Below, piece after piece: positions 1-6,165 of a DNA stretch of 9,576 bases. The notes below the pieces were generated by a model. The model was not told the origin of the DNA and did not search any database. It saw nothing but the letters and a program-made list of their open reading frames with translations. Numbering within the stretch: the stretch's first letter is position 1; each line of letters begins with the position of its first letter. Position numbers and translations under genes: made by a program. This stretch comes from Erysipelotrichaceae bacterium (GTDB taxonomy: Bacteria; Bacillota_I; Bacilli_A; Erysipelotrichales; Erysipelotrichaceae), in the NCBI GenBank assembly GCA_017511325.1, contig JAFWKS010000433.1:1-9576 (forward strand), written 5' to 3'.

Positions 1-57
1 GAAACCGCATTTGATTTTGCCACTAGAGATCTCTCGTTCTATATAAAAGTTCATCAT
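1..57 (-). CDS. possible 5' fragment of a gene running off the left edge
   Basis: On the minus strand an ATG at 57-55, followed by a second ATG at 54-52, opens a frame that stays open to the window edge (19 codons, beginning MMNFYIEREI). A perfect TATAAT lies just upstream on the same strand at 88-83. There is no convincing -35 and no strong ribosome site in front of the ATG. Nineteen codons without a stop is weak evidence and I do not recognise the peptide. It could equally be non-coding sequence downstream of the acetyltransferase gene. Confidence 0.25.
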   Translation of the reverse strand, partial: MMNFYIEREISSGKIKCGF

Positions 58-127
58 TGAGTTTCGCCATATAAGTCAAAACATTATATCCTCTTTCATC
101 AAGTCTTTGATTTACTGACGTTTTGTC

Positions 128-655
128 TTATCTGTATCTGGCAGTCTTTGCGACTTTGCCCCAGTGTTTGTTTACCAGGTCCTGCCATTCTTTTTTGCTT
201 ATAAGTCCGCCATAGCTCAGTATCTCATAGTCCACAAAGAAGAAACTATAGAAGATCCCTGTAGAAACAAAATCATTCCTGAGATAGAAGTCTTTTCTTC
301 TTTGCCTTTCTTCAAAATTGCTGGAACCTTTATTGACCTCTTCGATATCGATGCCTATTCGATAGCCCTGATACTCTTCCTTTATCCTGCTGATAATAGC
401 TGTTCCATAGCCTTTATTTCTTAGGTCTTCTTCAACACAAATATAGCCAAGATAAGCGATATCAGCAAACAGAAAGAAATAGGCCATGCCGATGATCTTT
501 TCCTCTTCCAGATATACGTACATGCGCCGCTCATCATCAAGCATTCTGATCAGCCTGTCGAAATCGATCCGCTCGTCTCTTGGAAAGGATTCATCATAGA
601 GCCTTCTGATCTCCTTGAGGTCCTTGAAGTTTTTAAAGATCCACAGACTTTCCAT
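128..655 (-). CDS. GNAT-family N-acetyltransferase
   Basis: This 175-residue protein has the normal length for a single-domain Gcn5-related N-acetyltransferase, a cytoplasmic enzyme that moves an acetyl group from acetyl-CoA to an amine. The acetyl-CoA pyrophosphate-binding motif A is visible at about residues 71-90: a beta strand YICV, then R79-N-K-G82-Y-G84 matching the R/Q-x-x-G-x-G/A signature, then a helix. The N-terminal half (about 10-60) holds the usual helices and an acidic beta strand ending in IIGMAYF. The substrate cannot be told from sequence. Its ATG shares one base with the TGA of the preceding dehydrogenase gene (TGATG), so it is probably translationally coupled as the last gene of the HAD-dehydrogenase-acetyltransferase unit. 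No clear terminator was seen downstream. The ribosome site is weak, which fits reinitiation. Confidence 0.85.
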   Translation of the reverse strand: MESLWIFKNFKDLKEIRRLYDESFPRDERIDFDRLIRMLDDERRMYVYLEEEKIIGMAYFFLFADIAYLGYICVEEDLRNKGYGTAIISRIKEEYQGYRIGIDIEEVNKGSSNFEERQRRKDFYLRNDFVSTGIFYSFFFVDYEILSYGGLISKKEWQDLVNKHWGKVAKTARYR

Positions 656-1662
656 CAGTAACTGTTCCAGTCAAAAATGATGCAGTTGACCTTATCCTTG
701 TTGTACATAAGATCATAATAAGCCTGTTCGCAATCTTTGGGATCGATGAGCTTGCTTATAAGTTTTGAAACATCGATGTCTTTTTGAATGATCATTTCGC
801 AGACTGTCTTCAGGTTGTTCAAGACCGAATCGTTTGAACCTTCGACCGGATTCACAGGTGCGCTCTGATTGAAAGCACCGATCACTTTGAGATTCTTCAT
901 ATGGATATTCGACAGTAAAGGTGTCACATCTGTCTCATATGACTGTCTAGGTGAACCAAGCAGTATGACCTGTCCGTATCTTCTTGCATATTTCACACAA
1001 TCGATGATCACGGATGAGAGCCCACTCACATCGACTGCAATGTCAAAACCTTCATTATCTGTAAAACCGTTGATGAATGTTTCACAATCTTTGCTGCAGG
1101 TATTCTTTAAGCCCATTCTTTCAGCCAGTACACAGCGGTTTTCGACGACATCGAAACCAACGACTTTGCAGCCAAGTTTCTGGTAGATGAGCCCGGTCAT
1201 GATGCCGATATTGCCTAAACCGAAAACACCGACTTTATAGTTGAGTTTCGTCTCACTCATATTTACCCCCTGCAGGGCAACTAAAGCCAGATTGATAGCT
1301 GTGGCTTCTTTAGGATCGATGTCTTCAGGAAGCACGTAGATATGCGACCCCTGGGTCTTGGCGGTATGAGACCACCTGGCGATCGAGGCATGCGGACAGC
1401 TCGCAAAGACTCTGTCACCTATCTCGGCCTTGATGTCTTTACCTTTCGCGATTATCCTTCCGACTGTTGAATAGCCCGGTCTGACCGGATATTTGAAACC
1501 CTGCTTCAGCGCAAAAGCTCTGGATAATTCCGTACCGGCTGAGATCATGGAGTATTCGCTTTTGATGATCGCTTCGTTGTCTTTAAGATCATCGATACTG
1601 ATCTCTTCGCTGCTTAAATGCGATCTGCCTACATCTGTAAGTTCTACGAAATATGATTTCAT
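655..1662 (-). CDS. MDR-family (zinc-type alcohol dehydrogenase-like) oxidoreductase lacking the usual zinc ligands
   Basis: This is a medium-chain dehydrogenase/reductase of about 335 residues. Numbering here counts from an upstream ATG at 1668. The N-terminal GroES-like domain covers about 1-120. The Rossmann domain has G147-V-F-G-L-G-N-I-G155 and an acidic D173 at the end of the second strand, which favours NAD(H) over NADP(H). Classical members have a catalytic Cys in CG-T/S-D and a GHE motif; here these positions read SAGTE (43-47) and GYS (65-67). This matches the MDR branch related to bacteriochlorophyllide a dehydrogenase BchC (cd08255-like), so a zinc-independent or altered chemistry is likely. 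The ATG at 1668 overlaps the HAD stop as ATGA, but AAAGGA at 1673-1668 sits 5 nt before the second ATG at 1662, so I choose 1662. Substrate unknown; a sugar alcohol or a side-chain alcohol are possibilities. Confidence 0.85.
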   Translation of the reverse strand: MKSYFVELTDVGRSHLSSEEISIDDLKDNEAIIKSEYSMISAGTELSRAFALKQGFKYPVRPGYSTVGRIIAKGKDIKAEIGDRVFASCPHASIARWSHTAKTQGSHIYVLPEDIDPKEATAINLALVALQGVNMSETKLNYKVGVFGLGNIGIMTGLIYQKLGCKVVGFDVVENRCVLAERMGLKNTCSKDCETFINGFTDNEGFDIAVDVSGLSSVIIDCVKYARRYGQVILLGSPRQSYETDVTPLLSNIHMKNLKVIGAFNQSAPVNPVEGSNDSVLNNLKTVCEMIIQKDIDVSKLISKLIDPKDCEQAYYDLMYNKDKVNCIIFDWNSY

Positions 1663-1664
1663 GT

Positions 1665-3230
1665 TCATCCTTTCACAAGATCGAAATGTTTCAGTGTTCT
1701 ATATAATCCGTCATCAGATATGTCATGAGCTATATAATCCGCTTCATCTTTCAGTTCCTGTCGGCCATTGCCCATGGCTACACCCAGACCGGCAGCTTTT
1801 ATCATTTCGATGTCGTTGCCGCCATCACCAAAGGCACAGGTATCTTCCTTTTTAAAACCATATCCTTCCATCACCTTCAACATGGCACTTCCTTTCGTAT
1901 AACCGACCGGCGATACTTCACAAGCCAGGCCAAGATAACAGATCTCGCTGTCTTTGATTATTCCGGCGATCTCGTGCTGACCATCGAAATCGGTATAGAT
2001 CAGAAAATGGATGACTCTTTCCCCTTCATACTTCTTTACTTCGGGTATCATCTTATACAGACGATAGAAGAGATTTTCCTTATCTTCATCATGTCTGTTG
2101 AGATAACCTGTTCCGTTTCCTAAAACATATCTGTAAGTGAGTTTGTTTCTATCACAGTAATCGATGATGGTCTTGACAGTCTCATCATCGATATAGGTGA
2201 TCTTCGACTCGCCGTCGTTTATGATCTGAGCACCATTGGAAAGGATGATCGTATCCATCATCTGTTTTATCTCTTCAGAGATATTTATGCATTCCGCAAG
2301 AGATCTAGAGGTGTTAAGACACAGGATCCTGCCGTTTTCCTTTAGCTCTTTCAATGCTTTTAACGTGTTTTCCTGGATCTTTCCTTCCTTGTGATCGTAG
2401 AGAGTCGAGTCATAATCAAACACAAACATCTTTGGATCATATACATCTTCTTCGATTATTTTTAGATCTGTCAGGGCATCATAAAGCCCGCCGTCTTCAA
2501 TGGATTTGTCACAGATATAGTCTGCAGCCTTCTTGGTGTTGTCTTTGGCATCATCAGTGGCAATACCGATCCCGGCCATCGCCAGCATCACATCATCGTT
2601 GCTGCCATCACCGGCTGCCACGATCTCATCGGTCGTAAAAGAATACATCTGGCAGAATTTCAGAAGACCGAAGCTCTTGTCTACCAGCTTGGCACAGATG
2701 TTTCCGGAATTGCCCCAGCGGGATATCTGAATATCCGGATCGATTGTCTGGATGTGTTCGTATTCTTCATCCGAGACTTCGAAGAAAAACAGATTGGTGA
2801 TATCCTCATCTTCATATTCCTTGAACATGACCTTGCCTCCGGCCATCTTCAGATATTTGCCTTTATTCACATAATCCGGATTGCCCCAGTAGAAAAGGTC
2901 GCCATTGATATCGGTATAATCGTAGTTTATATGTCTTTCATTGAAATAATCCGTATATCTTTTGACCAGATCCTTGTCGATGGTATATGCCTTATAATAC
3001 TGGTCTTCGATCATTGTGATCGCGCCGGTACCCATGATCTTGCAGTCGATCCTGTTCCATAGTTCTTCTGGAAAATTGCCCATTTCCGCATTGACTCTGC
3101 TCGTGCAGATCCCGATCTTTATCCCTTTTTCTTTCAACTTATCCAAAGCCTTTAAAGTGGCTTTAGGGACTCTGTTTAAAGTATGGGAATAGAGTGTATC
3201 ATCAATGTCGAATAAGGCGCCTTTGATCAT
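1665..3230 (-). CDS. tandem fusion of two Cof-type (HAD-IIB) hydrolases
   Basis: The 521-residue protein is about twice the length of a usual Cof-type HAD phosphatase and contains two complete copies. Copy 1 (about 1-260) has motif I DIDDT (nucleophile D8, acid/base D10), motif II CTSR (42-45), motif III K185 and motif IV GDGSNDD (207-213). Copy 2 (about 267-521) has motif I DYDST (D272, D274), motif II NTSR (306-309), motif III K446 in YTKGSA and motif IV GDGGND (468-473). Both active sites therefore look intact, and both keep the type IIB cap region between motifs II and III. Such enzymes are cytoplasmic Mg2+-dependent phosphatases acting on sugar phosphates or similar small phosphoesters. 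The ribosome site (GGA, 4 nt from the ATG) is poor. It heads the HAD-dehydrogenase-GNAT unit, just downstream of a terminator. The substrate of each half is unknown. Confidence 0.9.
   Translation of the reverse strand: MIKGALFDIDDTLYSHTLNRVPKATLKALDKLKEKGIKIGICTSRVNAEMGNFPEELWNRIDCKIMGTGAITMIEDQYYKAYTIDKDLVKRYTDYFNERHINYDYTDINGDLFYWGNPDYVNKGKYLKMAGGKVMFKEYEDEDITNLFFFEVSDEEYEHIQTIDPDIQISRWGNSGNICAKLVDKSFGLLKFCQMYSFTTDEIVAAGDGSNDDVMLAMAGIGIATDDAKDNTKKAADYICDKSIEDGGLYDALTDLKIIEEDVYDPKMFVFDYDSTLYDHKEGKIQENTLKALKELKENGRILCLNTSRSLAECINISEEIKQMMDTIILSNGAQIINDGESKITYIDDETVKTIIDYCDRNKLTYRYVLGNGTGYLNRHDEDKENLFYRLYKMIPEVKKYEGERVIHFLIYTDFDGQHEIAGIIKDSEICYLGLACEVSPVGYTKGSAMLKVMEGYGFKKEDTCAFGDGGNDIEMIKAAGLGVAMGNGRQELKDEADYIAHDISDDGLYRTLKHFDLVKG
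1668..1673 (-). promoter_or_regulatory. ribosome binding site that decides the dehydrogenase start
   Basis: The minus strand reads AAAGGA here, five bases before an ATG at 1662-1660. The in-frame ATG two codons earlier (1668-1666) overlaps this site and has no usable spacing, so the downstream ATG is the better start. The site lies in the last codons and stop of the HAD gene. Confidence 0.6.
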
Positions 3231-3253
3231 AATTCCATATTAACATGGCGATC

Positions 3254-3277
3254 AAAAAAGGTGCGATCATTCGCACC
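3254..3277 (-). terminator. intrinsic terminator after the GntR regulator pair
   Basis: On the minus strand a perfect 7-bp stem GGTGCGA/TCGCACC closes a 4-base loop (3277-3260) and is followed at once by six T residues (3259-3254). It lies 32 bases after the stop of the downstream regulator and only 23 bases before the HAD fusion start, so it should end the regulator transcript and insulate the next unit. Confidence 0.88.
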
Positions 3278-3309
3278 CTGAGAAATCGATTATCTTCTCT
3301 ACATATAAA

Positions 3310-4053
3310 CTATAAGTCGCTGCTTCCATTAGTCTTGTGCAGACTTACGGTAAACGATTGCATGTCACTGCGGATATTGGAGATGCTGTGAGCGATGACC
3401 TCGTTTCTTTCATTGTAGAAATCGCATTCCAGCAGAAGCACAGCTACGCCATCGGGAATATTCAGTGCTTTTCTTATCTTGGCTGAGCCTTTGATGATCC
3501 TTAAGGACTGAGACATCTTCTTAAGCCTGATGCCATAAAAGGAAAGGATATCTCTGAAAGTAAAGACTGATGAGTTGATCATATCCAAAGATGGCAGGAT
3601 CTTTTTTGGGATGAAGAATTCTTCTATCGATGTTTCGATATTGTTTATGGAGTGCATCTGACGTATATAGTAAATCTCGTCTTCCAGTTCAAGTCCAAAC
3701 AGATTGGCATACTTGTTTCCGGCCTGTCTTTCAGACTTCTGCAGTTCCTTGACTGAAAGTCTGGTATCGTTTCTTATTGCATCACCGACAAAGCCTGCAT
3801 GTTCCTCGATCGAAAGTTCGTTCTTGTTTCCGACGACAAAAACGCCCTTGCCCTGAACTCTTCTGAGAAGCCCTTCGTTTACCAGTGCATCGACAGCGTT
3901 TCTGATCGTTATTCTGTTGATGCCGAAGGATTCAGCCAGTTTGTTTTCTGAAGGGATCGCCGTACCAGGCATGTATTCACCATCTTCGATCTTGTTGCGG
4001 ATTATCTCTCTTAGCTGGAGATAGATCGGCATTTTATAATCTTCTCTAGGCAT
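3310..4053 (-). CDS. GntR-family transcriptional regulator, HutC/UTRA type (second of a pair)
   Basis: From the chosen start this is a 247-residue protein. The N-terminal winged helix-turn-helix spans about residues 8-70: it opens with a MPIYLQLREI segment, has IPSENKLAESFGI in the recognition region, and ends with the wing GKGVFV. The remaining part (about 85-240) has the length and pattern of a UTRA ligand-binding domain, which in HutC-type regulators binds a small effector such as a sugar phosphate and releases DNA. A longer reading from TTG at 4077 exists. I prefer ATG at 4053, because GGAAAG at 4064-4059 is 5 nt upstream and the ATG comes one base after the first regulator's stop. The two regulators form one transcript ended by the hairpin at 3254-3277. 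E. coli FrlR belongs to the same family, which fits the FrlC/FrlD-like neighbours. Confidence 0.88.
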   Translation of the reverse strand: MPREDYKMPIYLQLREIIRNKIEDGEYMPGTAIPSENKLAESFGINRITIRNAVDALVNEGLLRRVQGKGVFVVGNKNELSIEEHAGFVGDAIRNDTRLSVKELQKSERQAGNKYANLFGLELEDEIYYIRQMHSINNIETSIEEFFIPKKILPSLDMINSSVFTFRDILSFYGIRLKKMSQSLRIIKGSAKIRKALNIPDGVAVLLLECDFYNERNEVIAHSISNIRSDMQSFTVSLHKTNGSSDL

Positions 4054-4054
4054 A

Positions 4055-4774
4055 TCAGCTTTCCACCGTGCAGACAAAAGTGAACTTGTCCGATCTGATC
4101 AGTTGTTTATAGAACATGACTGTCTCTTTGTTTTGGTCCAGCGCCACACCTGACGCATAGAAAAGCGGTTCGCCGCTTTCAATGCCCAGCACTTCTGCTT
4201 CCGCATCTGTTGCGTAAGTGACGTTGATATGTTCAGTTCCGGATGTCTGGATCGTATTGTAGTAATTCTCAAAAACGGGATCCATTGCCGTATCTTCGTT
4301 ATAGTGATCAATAAAGCCATGATATCTTTCCGCATTTATATATGTCGTTTCGATCGTACAAGGGACACCATCGACTTTGCGGCATTTGATGATCTCATAG
4401 ACTTTCGTTCCCAGCATGACTCTGAGCTTTCTGGCGATCTGCTTGGTAGCTTCGATCTCTTCCATCCTGATGATCTGTTTACTGACCATATGACCCTGAT
4501 CGATCAGATCTCTTACCATCGCATCGACCCCGGCCATATCTCTTGGATAGCGCGGTTCCGCCACATAGACACCCTTGTTCATCACGCGGTAAAGGACACC
4601 GTTTTCTACCAGTTCATCTACAGCCTGCCTCAAGGTCGAATGGCTGACACCCCAAAGATCGCACAGATCTTTTTCACAAGGGATCCTGGTGTGCGGTTTA
4701 AGACGATTCACTTTGATGAAGTCTTCAAGTTTTTCGATCGCCTCCATGCCTGGAGGAGTCTTGTTGATAGCCAT
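4055..4774 (-). CDS. GntR-family transcriptional regulator, HutC/UTRA type (first of a pair)
   Basis: From ATG 4774 the protein is 239 residues. Its winged helix-turn-helix occupies about residues 8-71. It has RIPCEKDL (PCE where family members usually have PSE), then GVSHSTLRQAVDELVENG (about 42-59) as the recognition helix region, then the wing NKGVYV. A UTRA-type effector domain follows (about 82-227). A longer frame starting at TTG 4843 exists, but that start lies in the divergent gene's ribosome site and upstream of the best -10 for this strand, so it is unlikely to be transcribed from that promoter. ATG 4774 lacks a good Shine-Dalgarno, so the start is not certain. The gene is divergent from the isomerase at 4846 and probably regulates it and itself; it may also act on the right-hand catabolic operon. 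Confidence 0.82.
   Translation of the reverse strand: MAINKTPPGMEAIEKLEDFIKVNRLKPHTRIPCEKDLCDLWGVSHSTLRQAVDELVENGVLYRVMNKGVYVAEPRYPRDMAGVDAMVRDLIDQGHMVSKQIIRMEEIEATKQIARKLRVMLGTKVYEIIKCRKVDGVPCTIETTYINAERYHGFIDHYNEDTAMDPVFENYYNTIQTSGTEHINVTYATDAEAEVLGIESGEPLFYASGVALDQNKETVMFYKQLIRSDKFTFVCTVES
4059..4064 (-). promoter_or_regulatory. ribosome binding site that decides the second regulator's start
   Basis: GGAAAG on the minus strand lies 5 nt before ATG 4053-4051, inside the last codons of the first regulator. It supports the ATG over the upstream in-frame TTG at 4077. Confidence 0.5.
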
Positions 4775-4783
4775 GCGTTTTGC

Positions 4784-4813
4784 TTGTTTATAAGCCTTTC
4801 TTTCTTCTATTAT
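4784..4813 (+). promoter_or_regulatory. predicted promoter for the plus-strand isomerase
   Basis: A -35-like TTGTTT (4784-4789) and a -10-like TATTAT (4808-4813) are separated by 18 bases and would start transcription near 4820, about 25 bases before the isomerase ATG. A partial inverted repeat GCTT-N6-AAGC (4782-4795) covers the -35 and is a possible operator. Prediction by eye only. Confidence 0.45.
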
Positions 4814-4814
4814 A
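4809..4814 (-). promoter_or_regulatory. -10 element of the regulator-pair promoter
   Basis: The minus strand reads a perfect TATAAT at 4814-4809. No good -35 sits at standard spacing: TTGTGT at 4834-4829 is only 14 bases upstream. The predicted start near 4802 leaves ATG 4774 as the first usable start codon. This element overlaps the opposite-strand -10 at 4808-4813. Confidence 0.4.
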
Positions 4815-4832
4815 TTATTAACAGCAGTACAC

Positions 4833-4838
4833 AAGGAG
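4833..4838 (+). promoter_or_regulatory. strong ribosome binding site of the isomerase
   Basis: AAGGAG lies 7 bases before the ATG at 4846 and fixes that start codon. Confidence 0.75.
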
Positions 4839-4845
4839 AACAATA

Positions 4846-5691
4846 ATGAGAAAAATCACTTTAAATGACTTTGCGGTTATGACTCCATCTTATCAGCAGT
4901 ATTCATTAGATTATGTTTTGGATTCTCTGCAAAAGATCGGGATCAGAAACATCGATTTCTGGGGAGGAACTCCTCACTTCTGCCACCTTGATTATTCAGA
5001 TCCTGAAGCAGAAAGATTCCTGAAGGAGCTTCGCCAAAAAGCCGAAGACCGCGGGATGAGATTCGTCATTTATACGCCAGAGACTCTGGCCTATCCCTTC
5101 AGTATTGCCGATCCCAATAGCAGAACAGTTGAAAGGACCATCGACTTTTTCCGCACCAGCATGGACGATGCCCTGACTCTTGGCACCAACAGGCTCTTCA
5201 TCAATACCGGTACCGGCTTAAGAGATTATCCTGTTGAAAAGAGTATGGATATCTGCATCAAAGCGATCAGAAAGATCTGCGATGAAGCTGAAAGCAAAGG
5301 CGTCATTATGATGCTTGAACAGCTGCAGCCTTATGAAAGCAATCTCTGCACTGATATCAAAGGTATAAAGAAGATCATCGACAGCGTCGATTCACCTAAT
5401 CTGAAGATCTGTGTAGACCTGGTAGCCATGGATGTTGCCAGGGAGGATCTTGAGATGTATTATGATACCTTCGGCGAAGAAAAGATCGGCTTCATCCATT
5501 TCTCAGATTCTCATCACGAGATCTGCGGAACTGGTAATCTTCCGCTGAAGGAATATATCGAAACACTTGAGAAACATGATTATTCTTCGATCGTCGATCT
5601 TGAGATCAATGATTCAATCTACTGGTTCGATCCTCACGACGCTCATAAGCGAACTATCGACTATCTGAAGACATTTATTCCTGAACAGTGA
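4846..5691 (+). CDS. sugar-phosphate isomerase/epimerase (xylose isomerase-like TIM barrel), FrlC paralog
   Basis: The 281-residue protein belongs to the AP endonuclease 2/xylose isomerase-like TIM-barrel superfamily, whose members interconvert ketoses or epimerise them through a divalent metal. The four expected metal ligands can be placed: E158 (MMLEQL), D191 (CVDLV), H218 (IHFSD) and E253 (VDLEIN). It shares landmarks with the FrlC-like protein at 7032-7862: WGG-x-PH near residue 40, Y-x-PE-x-x-AYP near 76-84, and YESN at 163-166. It lacks the closer FrlC-specific match seen in that paralog, so it probably has a different substrate. It is the only plus-strand gene, alone between a divergent promoter region and a bidirectional terminator, so it is likely a single-gene transcript under one or both GntR regulators. 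Confidence 0.88.
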   Translation: MRKITLNDFAVMTPSYQQYSLDYVLDSLQKIGIRNIDFWGGTPHFCHLDYSDPEAERFLKELRQKAEDRGMRFVIYTPETLAYPFSIADPNSRTVERTIDFFRTSMDDALTLGTNRLFINTGTGLRDYPVEKSMDICIKAIRKICDEAESKGVIMMLEQLQPYESNLCTDIKGIKKIIDSVDSPNLKICVDLVAMDVAREDLEMYYDTFGEEKIGFIHFSDSHHEICGTGNLPLKEYIETLEKHDYSSIVDLEINDSIYWFDPHDAHKRTIDYLKTFIPEQ

Positions 5692-5697
5692 TCAACT

Positions 5698-5736
5698 AAA
5701 AAGGTCCGGCACAACTCACAAGAGCCAGACCTTTTT
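5698..5736. terminator. bidirectional intrinsic terminator between convergent units
   Basis: AAAAAGGTC pairs with GACCTTTTT, then after a C/A mismatch GGC (5708-5710) pairs with GCC (5724-5726), leaving a 13-base loop. Read on plus, the hairpin ends in TTTTT and closes the isomerase transcript 6 bases after its stop. Read on minus, it also ends in TTTTT and abuts the YjbQ stop codon, ending the right-hand operon. Confidence 0.88.
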
Positions 5737-6165
5737 CTATTCTCCTTGGATTATGATATTTATCGTTCTTTGTGAAGGACCGTCAAATTCACAAAACCAG
5801 ATATCCTGAGCAGAACCTCCGATCAGTTTGCCATCGATCAGCGGGAAGTGACAGTGATTGCCGGTTATCATGGCTTTGATGTGACCAGTAGGATTGCCGC
5901 CCGTGCTGCCATAATCTCTTAACATGTGGCAATGAGAATACGGCACATCTTCCGGTACAATCCTGGATAGAAAGACATCTATATCGCTTTGTAGGCACTC
6001 CAGCGATTCATTGACGGTTATACCTGTCGTCGTATGTCTTGTCTCAACTGTCACCATGCCATTTTTTATGCCGGAAGCAGCGATGATCTTTTTAACATCC
6101 TCAGTTATGATGAAATACTGATTGTACTTGTCAGTCATTATTTCCATAGGAATTATCTTTATCAT
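5737..6165 (-). CDS. YjbQ/UPF0047 family protein
   Basis: The 142-residue protein matches the YjbQ family (PF01894, secondary thiamine-phosphate synthase enzyme family) over its full length. Seen directly: H44-TTTGITVNE, a GGNPTGHIKA block (about 89-98, H95) and the C-terminal FCEFDGPSQR signature (about 124-133). E. coli YjbQ has a weak thiamin-phosphate synthase activity that can replace ThiE, but the physiological role of the family is not settled. The ATG shares one base with the TGA of the amidohydrolase gene, and AGGAG at 6176-6172 is 6 nt upstream, so both coupling and an independent ribosome site support this start. It is the last gene of the operon. Its position after FrlC-, FrlD- and BtpA-like genes suggests that it acts on a phosphorylated sugar-derived intermediate; this is inference. 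Confidence 0.88.
   Translation of the reverse strand: MIKIIPMEIMTDKYNQYFIITEDVKKIIAASGIKNGMVTVETRHTTTGITVNESLECLQSDIDVFLSRIVPEDVPYSHCHMLRDYGSTGGNPTGHIKAMITGNHCHFPLIDGKLIGGSAQDIWFCEFDGPSQRTINIIIQGE

Noticed and set aside
29..130. In-frame continuation of about 32 codons after the GNAT stop codon (minus strand), ending in TAG
   Set aside because: The GNAT domain is already full length at 175 residues and the extension matches nothing I recognise, so suppression or readthrough is not supported.
3240..3300. The hairpin at 3254-3277 as a riboswitch or attenuator for the HAD unit
   Set aside because: No alternative pairing or conserved aptamer-like sequence was seen; a simple terminator for the regulator transcript explains it.
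4054..4077. TTG start at 4077 for the second regulator, overlapping the first by 23 bases
   Set aside because: ATG 4053 has a spaced GGAAAG and follows the upstream stop by one base; the longer form adds only eight residues outside the HTH domain.
4775..4843. N-terminal extension of the first regulator from TTG 4843
   Set aside because: It would lie across the divergent gene's ribosome site and the predicted -10, and the HTH domain is complete from ATG 4774.
4229..4846. A 205-codon open frame on the plus strand opposite the first regulator
   Set aside because: It is the antisense of a clear GntR gene, has no recognisable domain and overlaps the divergent promoter region.
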